A stretch of 64,000 bases of DNA from Dyella humicola (GTDB taxonomy: Bacteria > Pseudomonadota > Gammaproteobacteria > Xanthomonadales > Rhodanobacteraceae): positions 62,001 to 126,000 of the forward strand of contig NZ_JAPDPC010000002.1 of NCBI RefSeq assembly GCF_026283945.1, written 5' to 3'. The notes under the pieces were generated by a model, which ran no database searches, was not told the origin of the DNA, and saw nothing but the letters and a program-made list of their open reading frames with translations. This document shows positions 33,776 to 41,839 of the stretch, in pieces. A program made the position numbers and the translations under genes. Numbering within the stretch: the stretch's first letter is position 1; each line of letters opens with the position of its first letter.

Positions 33776-35539
33776 ATGGATAAGTTGCGTATTTGCTGCC
33801 TTGCCATGGGCGTGCTGCTCGCGGGCCAAGCCTGGGCCGACGGCTGCCATTTGACCAGTTACGGCACCTTACCCGTGGAAATGGTCGGCGAGCGCGCCAC
33901 GACCATGGTCAAGATCAATGGCACCAATACGCGCTTCATTCTCGATACCGGAGCCTTCTTCAACATCATGTCGAGTGCCAACGCGGCGTCGCTTGGGCTC
34001 AAGCTGGAACCTGCGCCATTTGGTTATCGCATCAGCGGCGTTGGAGGCACTGCGAACATCCAGCAAACACACGTCAAGGAATTCGGCATCCTCGACACGA
34101 CGCTCAAAAACGTGGATTTCATTGTCGGCGGAACCGATGCCGGTGATGGCTTGCTCGGCGCCATGCTGCTCGATTTCTCCGACCTTGAAATCGATCTTGC
34201 ACAGGGCAAGTTGACCCTGTTCAAAACGGAGCACTGCGATAAAGCATCGCTCGCGTATTGGGTAAAGGATGGCAACTACAACGTCGCCGATATCGAACCG
34301 GCCTCGAGCGAGTCCGACCGGCGCACCTTTCTCAGTGTGACGATCAATGGCAGGAAGGTGCGCGCGGTGCTCGATTCGGGAGCAGCCGCCACCCTGCTGA
34401 GTCGTGACGCCGCCGAGCGAGCCGGCATCAATCTAAAGGCGCCAGACATCAAGGCTGACATCGGCTACGGCATTGGCGGTAAGAAGCTCAAGACCTGGAC
34501 GGTCAACATTGACTCGTTCTCGGTCGGTTCGGAAACGATCCAGCACAGTCAGATGCAGGTTCTTGACGGAAGAATGGGCGACAACACCGACATGCTGCTT
34601 GGCGTGGATTTTCTCCTCGCCCATCGTATGTTCATTGCCAACAGCAAGAAGAAGGCTTATTTCACCTATAACGGCGGACGCGTATTTTCTCTTGCCGAAG
34701 CACCGAGTGGCGGCGACCAATCCGATGCGGGTGCGGCTTCCGACGCCCATGGGGCGGCGCCAAAAACCGCGGCCGAGTACGCTCTTCGAGGCCAAGCCCA
34801 CCTGTCTCGCGGTGAACCGCACGCTGCCGTCGCCGATCTCGACGAAGCCATCCGCATGCTGCCTGATCAATCCGCTTACTATGTTGCACGTGCAACGGCG
34901 CATGCGGCGGACAAACGGCCCGATGCCGCGATCACTGATTTGGACAAATCCTTGAGCCTGGATCCGAAGAACGTCGATGCGCTGCTGATGCGCGCCGAAC
35001 TTCGCCTCGCCCAGAAGGACCGCACGGGTGCCGCGTCCGATGTGGCGGCAGCAAGCGCGTTGGCACCTTCCGGATCAACGCGGGCGCGTTCAGTCGCCGC
35101 CCTTTACATCCAACTCGATCAACCCACTGCGGCGTTACCGATGCTCGACGATTGGATTCGCCTGCATAACGGCGATGCCATGCTTGGCTCCGTGCTGAAC
35201 GAGCGCTGTTGGGCGCGTGGTCTGAGCAATCAGATGCTCGACGATGCCTTGAGCGATTGCCGCAAGGCAATCAGGCGCGATGGCGAAAACCCGGCCTATC
35301 TCGACAGCCTGGGCCTGGTTGAGCTGCGGCTGGGGCATTATCCCGAGTCGATCAAGGCCTACGAGCAGGCCATGGCGAAAAACCCGACTTCTGCGTGGAC
35401 GCGCTATGGCCTTGGCCTGGCGAAAATCCGCGGTGGCCAGACGGAGGCGGGTAAGGCTGATCTGGTCGCTGCGCGCACGCTTGATCCGCAAATTGAAGCA
35501 CGTGCCACCAAGTACGGTTTGAACGCGACGGGGCCATAA
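33776..35539 (+). CDS. Exported double retropepsin-like aspartic protease with TPR repeats
   Basis: This 587-residue protein has a signal peptide (ICCLAMGVLLAGQAWADG) and two retropepsin-like domains in tandem: the first has FILDTGAFFN (Asp57), the second AVLDSGAAATLLS (Asp200). Retropepsins act as dimers with one Asp per subunit, so the two domains could form an intramolecular active site. From about residue 340 the protein turns into TPR repeats (AAEYALRGQAHLSRGEPHAA, NPAYLDSLGLVELRLGHYPE) likely to bind substrate or partners. The start at 33776 follows AGGGGG by six bases; ATGs at 33755 and 33770 are alternatives. Proteolytic activity is inferred, not shown. Confidence 0.8.
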   Translation: MDKLRICCLAMGVLLAGQAWADGCHLTSYGTLPVEMVGERATTMVKINGTNTRFILDTGAFFNIMSSANAASLGLKLEPAPFGYRISGVGGTANIQQTHVKEFGILDTTLKNVDFIVGGTDAGDGLLGAMLLDFSDLEIDLAQGKLTLFKTEHCDKASLAYWVKDGNYNVADIEPASSESDRRTFLSVTINGRKVRAVLDSGAAATLLSRDAAERAGINLKAPDIKADIGYGIGGKKLKTWTVNIDSFSVGSETIQHSQMQVLDGRMGDNTDMLLGVDFLLAHRMFIANSKKKAYFTYNGGRVFSLAEAPSGGDQSDAGAASDAHGAAPKTAAEYALRGQAHLSRGEPHAAVADLDEAIRMLPDQSAYYVARATAHAADKRPDAAITDLDKSLSLDPKNVDALLMRAELRLAQKDRTGAASDVAAASALAPSGSTRARSVAALYIQLDQPTAALPMLDDWIRLHNGDAMLGSVLNERCWARGLSNQMLDDALSDCRKAIRRDGENPAYLDSLGLVELRLGHYPESIKAYEQAMAKNPTSAWTRYGLGLAKIRGGQTEAGKADLVAARTLDPQIEARATKYGLNATGP

Positions 35540-35656
35540 GGCGAACACTACTGCGCCCATCGCGGTCGGGCCCGCCTATCCGTCGGCGTGGGTGGTGCAA
35601 TGCACACTCGAATGTCGGCCAGCCATGCAGTCTCTGCAGGGAGGATCGATCAAGTG

Positions 35657-37222
35657 TTATAGCAAGCCATCGATGGGCAGCATGCGCAGAAAGGTCACCT
35701 CCATGCGCTTCTTCGTATTGGCTTCGGGCTCCTCGTGATAAATGACGTCCTTGCCATCATCGGTTGCGCGCCAACCAAGTCGATGAGAGTTTGGGTCGAG
35801 CGTGACTTGAAAAGCGTTGGCGGGGAGCGCCGCCGTGTTGAAAAACTCGGTTACGGCCTGAGCGAGACCGGGCGAGTCGACGATGATGCCCATTTCGGTA
35901 TTCAACAACTTCGAGCGCTGATCCATGTTCAGCGAGCCAATGAAAACCTGCCGATCATCCACCACGATGGTCTTTGCATGCAGACTGACGCCGGAGGACT
36001 TGCCCAGTGTGGTCGATGGCTGGTTTTGGCCCGTGGAAGGTCTCAGCTCGTAAAGCATCACACCCCCTTCAAGAAGACTCTTGCGGTAGTGCACGTAACC
36101 GGCATGCGCCGCCGTCTCGTCGGTCGACGCGAGGGAATTCGTCAGCACCTTGACCGTTACGCCTCGTCGCACGAGGGACGTGAGATGCTCCGTGCCCTCA
36201 TCTCCCGGAATGAAGTAGGGCGTGGTTGCCAGGATCTGGTGCTGCGAACCGTCGATCATCGCCTTGAGCTTGGGGCCGATGCGCAGGGCAGGCACGTCCT
36301 GGCTGGTTTCGATTTTCTCGGGCTGATCGGCGACCAGCTCGGCCTCCCCCCAGAACCAGGCGCCCCGCCGATCCGCGGTGGGACCATTGGGTAGCTCGTC
36401 CAATGCCGTTTGCGCATAGTCGGATTCCTTATACGCGCGCACTTTGCCTTGAAGGATCTGCCGCGCGACGCTCAAGCGCTGGGCGGAGTCGTCTGCGTTG
36501 GTCAGGCTTTTGAGCGGATAGGCGGCATCGCAATTCCAGTAATCATCGAAGGCTGCGGATGCCTGCTGCACGACGGGCCCGATCGCCACTACGTCGAGAT
36601 CCCGAAAATGCGTGTCACTACCCGCATCGAAATAGGCATCCCCGATATTTCTTCCGCCAATGATGGCAACGCTGTTGTCGACGATGAAGGACTTGTTGTG
36701 CATGCGTCGATTGAGTCGACGCCACTCGAGCATGAATTGCGTTGCACGAGAAAGCGCGGACGGGTTCCTCGTCTGCAGGGGGTTGAACAGTCTCACCTTG
36801 ATGTTGGGGTGTGAGTTGAGCGCATCGAACAAATGGTCTTCGTCGGTAAAATTGTTGTCGTCAATCAGGATTCGGACACGCACGCCGCGGTCTGCCGCTG
36901 TGAGCAGATGCTGCATCAACAGATGACCGGTCATGTCGTTCGCGAAAATGTAGTACTGAAGATCGATCGAATGCTTGGCGTGGTCCACCAGGGTGACGCG
37001 ACTAAGCAGCGCATTGGTGCTAAGCGTCAGCAGGCGGAAGCCGGACTGATTCTGGTGCTTGTCGACTTCCGCCTGGGTGTACTTCGCGGACGGCGTATCG
37101 GCGGCCGGAGCCAGGTGATGTGACTCTGGCTTGTCAGTACTCGGCGGGAGCGAGCCACATGCCTGCAGCAAGAGGCAAAGCGCTGCGAAGGCATACGCGA
37201 CGATCCGACGATCTGCTCGCAT
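35657..37222 (-). CDS. Phospholipase D-family lipoprotein, cardiolipin synthase C-like
   Basis: This 521-residue protein has a lipobox (CLLLQAC) and two HKD motifs: MHNKSFIVDNSVAIIGGRN and LHAKTIVVDDRQVFIGSLN. This double-HKD layout with GG/GS before N is that of ClsC/YmdC-type cardiolipin synthases, which transfer a phosphatidyl group between phospholipids. The lipobox is unlike classical cytoplasmic-side synthases and suggests the enzyme is tethered on the periplasmic side. No partner gene (such as ymdB) is adjacent. It is on the same strand as the PAS-LuxR gene but about 320 bases away. Confidence 0.85.
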   Translation of the reverse strand: MRADRRIVAYAFAALCLLLQACGSLPPSTDKPESHHLAPAADTPSAKYTQAEVDKHQNQSGFRLLTLSTNALLSRVTLVDHAKHSIDLQYYIFANDMTGHLLMQHLLTAADRGVRVRILIDDNNFTDEDHLFDALNSHPNIKVRLFNPLQTRNPSALSRATQFMLEWRRLNRRMHNKSFIVDNSVAIIGGRNIGDAYFDAGSDTHFRDLDVVAIGPVVQQASAAFDDYWNCDAAYPLKSLTNADDSAQRLSVARQILQGKVRAYKESDYAQTALDELPNGPTADRRGAWFWGEAELVADQPEKIETSQDVPALRIGPKLKAMIDGSQHQILATTPYFIPGDEGTEHLTSLVRRGVTVKVLTNSLASTDETAAHAGYVHYRKSLLEGGVMLYELRPSTGQNQPSTTLGKSSGVSLHAKTIVVDDRQVFIGSLNMDQRSKLLNTEMGIIVDSPGLAQAVTEFFNTAALPANAFQVTLDPNSHRLGWRATDDGKDVIYHEEPEANTKKRMEVTFLRMLPIDGLL

Positions 37223-37542
37223 GTTCCCGCTCCAGGACGACTAGTCAGAACGATGTTTCGGACTTGCATGCACCGGGTACGAGCCGACCGTTTAACACAC
37301 TTCGATGCTATCCGTACTGACTGCGCTGCGGAAAATCGCGTTGGTTCGGGCTGATAGCGTGCAAAATCCCTTGCGTGTCCGTGGTGTTGCGCGGATTCGC
37401 ACGTTTTACCTGATGTTGCCCGCGGTTAATCGAGGTGCTGTGAGGACGCATCGTGGCTCGTCGCGTCCCGCCACCGAAGCGCAGGCCAGCGCGCTGACAG
37501 CTGGCGGATGGACTCGTCTTATCTCTGGGCGGCCGACTCACT
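37223..37542. other. Gene-free stretch between PLD-type and PAS-LuxR genes
   Basis: About 320 bases, likely holding the promoter of the PLD-type gene on the minus strand. Open frames here (37308-37553 minus, 37305-37601 plus) are basic, unrelated to any family and overlap the start or end of real genes. I see no hairpin or repeat of note. Confidence 0.45.
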
Positions 37543-39021
37543 TCAATAACCAATCACACCGCGTTCACGCCCCCAAATCACCGCTGCACTGCGTCGATTG
37601 ACGCCGATCTTGCCGTACAGGGTTGCGACATGGTTGCGCACGGTATTTCGCGAGAGCCGCAGGGTGGCCGCCATGTCTTCGTCGCTGTGACCCTTGCATA
37701 TGAGAACCAGCACCTCCCTCTCGCGCGGCGTCAGATCGTCCAGCCCTGACGTCGCATGACTTCCTTTGCCCGAGTCTCTCACTTGAGCCAGCTTTTCCAG
37801 CACGGTCCTGCTGAACCAGGACGCATCCTGCATCACGGCATCGATCGCCGCGATCAGGTCCATCTCCGATCGCTTTCGCTCCGTGATGTCCTGCGCCACA
37901 CAGAGGACGCAGGACTGGTCCTGGATGATCACCGGCTCGCCCGAAAACAGGCAATCGATGATGGCTCCATCGCGTGTGCGCAGGGCTATTTCCTGTTCCC
38001 GTACAGCTTCCTGTGCGTCCAGTCGGGCCTGGAGTTCGCGATAGAGCTTCGGGTCGTTCCATAGCTGCAGCTCGGTCGTGGTCTTTCCCAGGATGTCCTC
38101 GGTTGCATGTCCGGTCACGCTGGAAAACGCCGTATTGACCTCGATGATGCGTAGCTCAGGCAGCGCACAAACCATCATGGGGACGGGGGCGAGGCGGAAC
38201 GCTTTGGAGAAGCGTTCCTCGCTGTGAGCCAGCGAAATTTCCGCCTTCTTGCGCGCCTCGAGATCGATGAAGGTGAAGAGCATGCAATTATCCTCTTCGA
38301 TCACGATGGGTTGACCGGCCACGATGACGAACTTCTCCTCCCCGCCGGGTAGACGCAGCACCGCCTCTCTCTGCGCAATGGTCTTCCATTCCTGAAGGCA
38401 CTGCACGGCCGTCTCGCGGTCATCGGCTTTCTCCAGTACATCCAACTCGTACATGGAGTGATCGATGACGTCGCCGCGGTCGTAGGCGGTCATTTCAAGG
38501 AAGCCCTGATTGACCTTGATGTATCGCAAATCCGATAACCGGCAGATCAGCGCGGGCGCGGGATTCGCGTTGAAGGCTCGTTCAAACCGATCCTCGGCGT
38601 TATAACGATCGGTGACGTCTTGCATGACCAGGACCATCGACTCGCCCAGGCTTGCCGAATCGGTCAGGATCAGGCTGCGTATCTGATGAACGCGGAAAAA
38701 GTCTTCGTCGTCGGGCCGCGTCACCTGGACGACCACGTCGCGACACAGCTCGCCTCTGAGCACACGCTCGATCGGATACTGCGCCGCCTTGAGGGCGTGA
38801 TGGTTTCGATAGGTGAGAATGAAGTGCTTTCGATACTGCGTGGCGTTGGCGCCGAGATCGGCCAATTTATCAACGCCGTGTATCGCCAGGGCAGTCTCGT
38901 TCGCCCAGACGATCGAATGGTCCGGATCCAGCAGCAAAATGCCCTCGGTGAGGCCTGCGATGATCTGCTGTAGCTGGCCCCGATCGACCTTCGGTCTGGA
39001 AGTTTTCGCGCCCATGGTCAC
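37543..39021 (-). CDS. Triple-PAS LuxR-type transcriptional regulator
   Basis: The 492-residue protein has three PAS domains (about 20-130, 140-265 and 270-390; the third ends VAQDITERKRSE) and a C-terminal LuxR helix-turn-helix (about 425-488) with LTPREREVLVLICKGHSDEDMA and LSRNTVRNHVATLYGKIGVNRRSA. The PAS domains probably sense redox, light or a small ligand, but no cofactor residue stands out. With no membrane helix it is cytoplasmic. It is divergent from the stress-type group at 39188-41559, which makes that group a plausible target. Confidence 0.85.
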   Translation of the reverse strand: MTMGAKTSRPKVDRGQLQQIIAGLTEGILLLDPDHSIVWANETALAIHGVDKLADLGANATQYRKHFILTYRNHHALKAAQYPIERVLRGELCRDVVVQVTRPDDEDFFRVHQIRSLILTDSASLGESMVLVMQDVTDRYNAEDRFERAFNANPAPALICRLSDLRYIKVNQGFLEMTAYDRGDVIDHSMYELDVLEKADDRETAVQCLQEWKTIAQREAVLRLPGGEEKFVIVAGQPIVIEEDNCMLFTFIDLEARKKAEISLAHSEERFSKAFRLAPVPMMVCALPELRIIEVNTAFSSVTGHATEDILGKTTTELQLWNDPKLYRELQARLDAQEAVREQEIALRTRDGAIIDCLFSGEPVIIQDQSCVLCVAQDITERKRSEMDLIAAIDAVMQDASWFSRTVLEKLAQVRDSGKGSHATSGLDDLTPREREVLVLICKGHSDEDMAATLRLSRNTVRNHVATLYGKIGVNRRSAAVIWGRERGVIGY

Positions 39022-39084
39022 CCCACAGCACTTCTTCGATCTAGCACGTTTAGCGCAAAGCCACGCCTCTCCCCTGGCAAGAAT

Positions 39085-39099
39085 ACTAGATCAACTAGT
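39085..39099. promoter_or_regulatory. Small inverted repeat in the divergent PAS-LuxR promoter region
   Basis: ACTAG (39085-39089) and CTAGT (39095-39099) flank ATCAA. It lies between the PAS-LuxR gene and the small hydrophilic gene, where a LuxR-type dimer could bind. The arms are only 5 bp, so this may be chance. Confidence 0.3.
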
Positions 39100-39187
39100 G
39101 CCACTTGCTCTGGTCGGCATCGACCGCGACTCGTAGGTTGAATTCACCACCGAGCACTCGGTGGGTTTTCCATCAACGGAGATAGCG

Positions 39188-39349
39188 ATGAATACGACCC
39201 CTAAGCCCGACCCCCATCAGTCCCCCGAGCGCAAACCAATGTCGCCGCAGCGTGATGACGACAAGCAGCATCACGGACAGTCCAAGCCCAGCGATCCGAA
39301 CCAGCAGGATCATCGTGGTGCTGATCGTGACGCGAACCACAAGCGCTAA
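39188..39349 (+). CDS. Small hydrophilic protein, 53 residues
   Basis: The protein is extremely polar and rich in Asp, Gln, His, Lys and Pro (MNTTPKPDPHQSPERKPMSP, with DRDANHKR at the end). It has no hydrophobic core and is probably disordered, like small osmotic-stress proteins. GGAG sits eight bases before the ATG. It opens a run of stress-type genes (BON, CsbD). The family is not recognised. Confidence 0.6.
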   Translation: MNTTPKPDPHQSPERKPMSPQRDDDKQHHGQSKPSDPNQQDHRGADRDANHKR

Positions 39350-39395
39350 GACATAGCCAGAGCGGGCGTTTCGGCGCCCGAAAGACGAGGTTTTT

Positions 39396-39740
39396 ATGCG
39401 ATTCCCCAACACGATTCCCGCGTTCGCCCTGGCGGCGCTGCTTTCGCTTGGAGCCTGGGTGAGTCCTGGGCAAGCGGTCCAGGCCTCGCCTGTGCAGGAC
39501 AGCCAGGCTCACTCAGACCAGCCCACGTCGGATACATGGATAACCACCAAGGTGAAAGCCGAGCTGGCCTCCACCGACGGCGTGAAAAGCACCGACATTT
39601 CGGTCAAGACCGTCAACGGAGAGGTCACCCTCATTGGTGTCCTGGCTAGCGATACGGCCGTCAAAAAGGCGGTTGCCGCGGCCAGGGGCGTCAAGGGCGT
39701 GACGAACGTCGATGCATCCGGCCTCAAGGTCAAGGACTAG
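39396..39740 (+). CDS. Periplasmic BON-domain protein (OsmY-like)
   Basis: This 114-residue protein has a signal peptide (AFALAALLSLGAWVSPGQA) and one BON domain (about 46-113) with TWITTKVKAELASTDGVKS and VTLIGVLASDTAVKKAVA. OsmY-type proteins bind membranes or assist outer-membrane proteins under osmotic stress. It stands just upstream of a CsbD gene, a common pairing in stress regulons. Confidence 0.85.
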   Translation: MRFPNTIPAFALAALLSLGAWVSPGQAVQASPVQDSQAHSDQPTSDTWITTKVKAELASTDGVKSTDISVKTVNGEVTLIGVLASDTAVKKAVAAARGVKGVTNVDASGLKVKD

Positions 39741-39800
39741 CGAGCGCTTGCCAGGCCGCCACGGCCAAGGCATGTGCCAACCCATCAAGAGGATTCACGC

Positions 39801-39998
39801 ATGAACGATGACAAGATCAAGGGGCAATGGAAACAACTTAGCGGGAAGCTCAAGGCGAAGTGGGGGAAGCTGACCGACGACGACCTCAAGGTCGCTGAGG
39901 GAAATAGCGAATATCTCGCGGGCAAGCTGCAGGAGCGCTATGGCATTGCCAGGGACGAGGCAGAGAAGCAGATCAGGGAATTCGACGGAAAGCTGTAA
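39801..39998 (+). CDS. CsbD family stress protein
   Basis: The 65-residue protein matches the CsbD/YjbJ family along its whole length: [39 protein letters not shown] and [19 protein letters not shown]. Family members accumulate under general stress but have no known biochemical role. The ATG at 39801 follows AAGAGGA. It is a soluble helical protein. Confidence 0.9.
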   Translation: MNDDKIKGQWKQLSGKLKAKWGKLTDDDLKVAEGNSEYLAGKLQERYGIARDEAEKQIREFDGKL

Positions 39999-40052
39999 TC
40001 GCGATGTCGGAAGGCGGCCATCGCGCCGCCTTCCCTGGCGGAGAGCGTAGCC

Positions 40053-40136
40053 ATGAAAAAATACCTTCTTGCGTGGTTGCTGGGCGTGCCCCTCGGCCTG
40101 CTGCTTCTCATCTACTTCTTCACCCACGTGTTCTAG
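40053..40136 (+). CDS. 27-residue single-helix membrane peptide
   Basis: The reading frame encodes MKKYLLAWLLGVPLGLLLLI followed by YFFTHVF and a TAG stop: a lysine pair followed by one continuous membrane helix. GGAGAG lies seven bases before the ATG. Such peptides often modulate a membrane partner; here it lies between the CsbD gene and an Nramp-family carrier, which could be the partner. No named family is recognised. Its length and clean composition favour a real gene, but there is no independent proof. Confidence 0.55.
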   Translation: MKKYLLAWLLGVPLGLLLLIYFFTHVF

Positions 40137-40236
40137 CCGCACCCGGCGCACGGGTTGCCGCCGGCCGGGAGCCCTGCGCCGAAGATGGGCTGACTTGGCA
40201 GGCCATGCGCAACGTGCCAGCGCACGTTGACTCGGA

Positions 40237-41559
40237 GTGAACAAAGTTAGGCTCACGATGCGGGGCAATTTAGTCGCGGCCATGACGATGTCAGGCGAGG
40301 ACGGCAGCGGTCCCTCCCTTTTCAAGCGGCTTGGCGCTGGCCTGATCGCGGGCGCGGCAGACGATGACCCCAGTGGCATTGCAACCTACTCACAGGTAGG
40401 CGCCGCTTACGGTTACGCGACGATCTGGAGTTTGGTGCTGGCGATGCCGCTGATGATCGCGATCCAGGCCATCAGCGCCCAGATCGGTCGCGCGTCCGGC
40501 CGGGACATCGGTTCAAACCTGCGCAAACACTATCCGCCTGCATGGGTTCGCTCGCTGATACTCATGGTGGTGGTCGCCAACGTGATCAATCTGGCAGCGG
40601 ACTTCGGGGCCATGGGCGCAGCGCTCAAGCTGCTGATTGGCGGACCGGCCCACCTGTATGTGGCTGCTTTCGCCATCTTGTCGGTCGTGCTGCAGGTTTT
40701 TATTCCGTTCTCGCGCTATTCGCCGGTCCTGAAGTTGCTGACCTTGAGCCTGTTTGCCTACGTCGCCACCGTGTTCGTCATTCATGTGCCGTGGGTCGAC
40801 GTCATCAAGGGAACCGTCCTGCCCAAGGCCGCGCTCAATGCCCGCTACGCGGTGGCGATCGTCGCGGTGCTCGGCACCACGATAAGCCCGTATCTCTTCA
40901 TCTGGCAGGCGGCGCAAGAGGTCGAGGAGATGCGTGCCAGTGACGAGCGTGAGCCGCTCAAGCACGCCCCGGAACAAGGCGCCGACGCGCTCCAGCGCAT
41001 TCGGCTGGATACCTCGATCGGCATGGTGTTCTCCAACATCGTGGCCGGTTGCATCATCCTGACGGCGGCCGTCGTACTGCATGCGCACGGCAAGACCGAT
41101 ATCCAGTCGTCGTCGGATGCAGCCGAAGCGCTGCGTCCCCTGGCCGGGCGATTCGCCTTTGTGCTGTTTGCTGCCGGCATTATCGGCACCGGCTTGCTGG
41201 CGGTGCCCGTGCTGGCAGGTTCCACCGCCTTTGCCGCGGCAGGCGTCCTCGGCTATCCCTCTGGCCTGGAGCACAAGCTGCAGCGGGCCAAGTTGTTCTA
41301 TGGCGTCTTGATCCTGTCGAGCCTGGCGGGTGTGGCGCTTAACTTCACGCCGATCGACCCGATCAAGGCGCTGTACTGGAGCGCCGTGATCAATGGCGTG
41401 GCGGCCGTGCCCATGATGGTGATGATCATGCTGGTGAGCACGAATCACCGAATCATGGGTGAGTACACCTTGAACCCCTCACTGAAAGTCTGGGGCTGGA
41501 TTGCCACCGCAGTCATGACGACCGCCGCTGTCGTGATGTTTGCGACCTGGGGCAAGTGA
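40237..41559 (+). CDS. Nramp-family divalent-metal carrier, variant metal site
   Basis: This 440-residue inner-membrane protein has about 11 helices. Helix 1 carries AADDDPSGIATYSQVGAAYG, where classical MntH proteins have DPGN, and helix 6 carries GTTISPYLFIWQAAQEVEE, where they have the MPH motif with a metal-contacting methionine. The ligand set is thus altered, and the substrate could be Mn, Mg or another divalent ion. The frame starts at a GTG at 40237 without a good ribosome site; ATG at 40258 is an alternative. Confidence 0.83.
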   Translation: MNKVRLTMRGNLVAAMTMSGEDGSGPSLFKRLGAGLIAGAADDDPSGIATYSQVGAAYGYATIWSLVLAMPLMIAIQAISAQIGRASGRDIGSNLRKHYPPAWVRSLILMVVVANVINLAADFGAMGAALKLLIGGPAHLYVAAFAILSVVLQVFIPFSRYSPVLKLLTLSLFAYVATVFVIHVPWVDVIKGTVLPKAALNARYAVAIVAVLGTTISPYLFIWQAAQEVEEMRASDEREPLKHAPEQGADALQRIRLDTSIGMVFSNIVAGCIILTAAVVLHAHGKTDIQSSSDAAEALRPLAGRFAFVLFAAGIIGTGLLAVPVLAGSTAFAAAGVLGYPSGLEHKLQRAKLFYGVLILSSLAGVALNFTPIDPIKALYWSAVINGVAAVPMMVMIMLVSTNHRIMGEYTLNPSLKVWGWIATAVMTTAAVVMFATWGK

Positions 41560-41839
41560 TGCGCGGTGGAGGTCAGCAGCGTGAGCCTTGGTCGAAGTCC
41601 ATGGGTCCTGACGGCGCATGTCCGACGTCGCCCATCTGCCGGCGTGAAAACTTTCGCTGCCAGCCCGGCGCTGTTCGCGCGGCTGTGTGATATATCTCTG
41701 GTGCCATCGGGGGATGGCGGCCATGCAGGGCGCAAAGAGACGGGGCGGGTGATCGTCGACGATATCGGGGACTCCCGATACCCGGCCCAGCCGGGGGCGC
41801 TCAGCTGGCCAGGCAGACAAGAAGAGAACTGGTCCTGTA

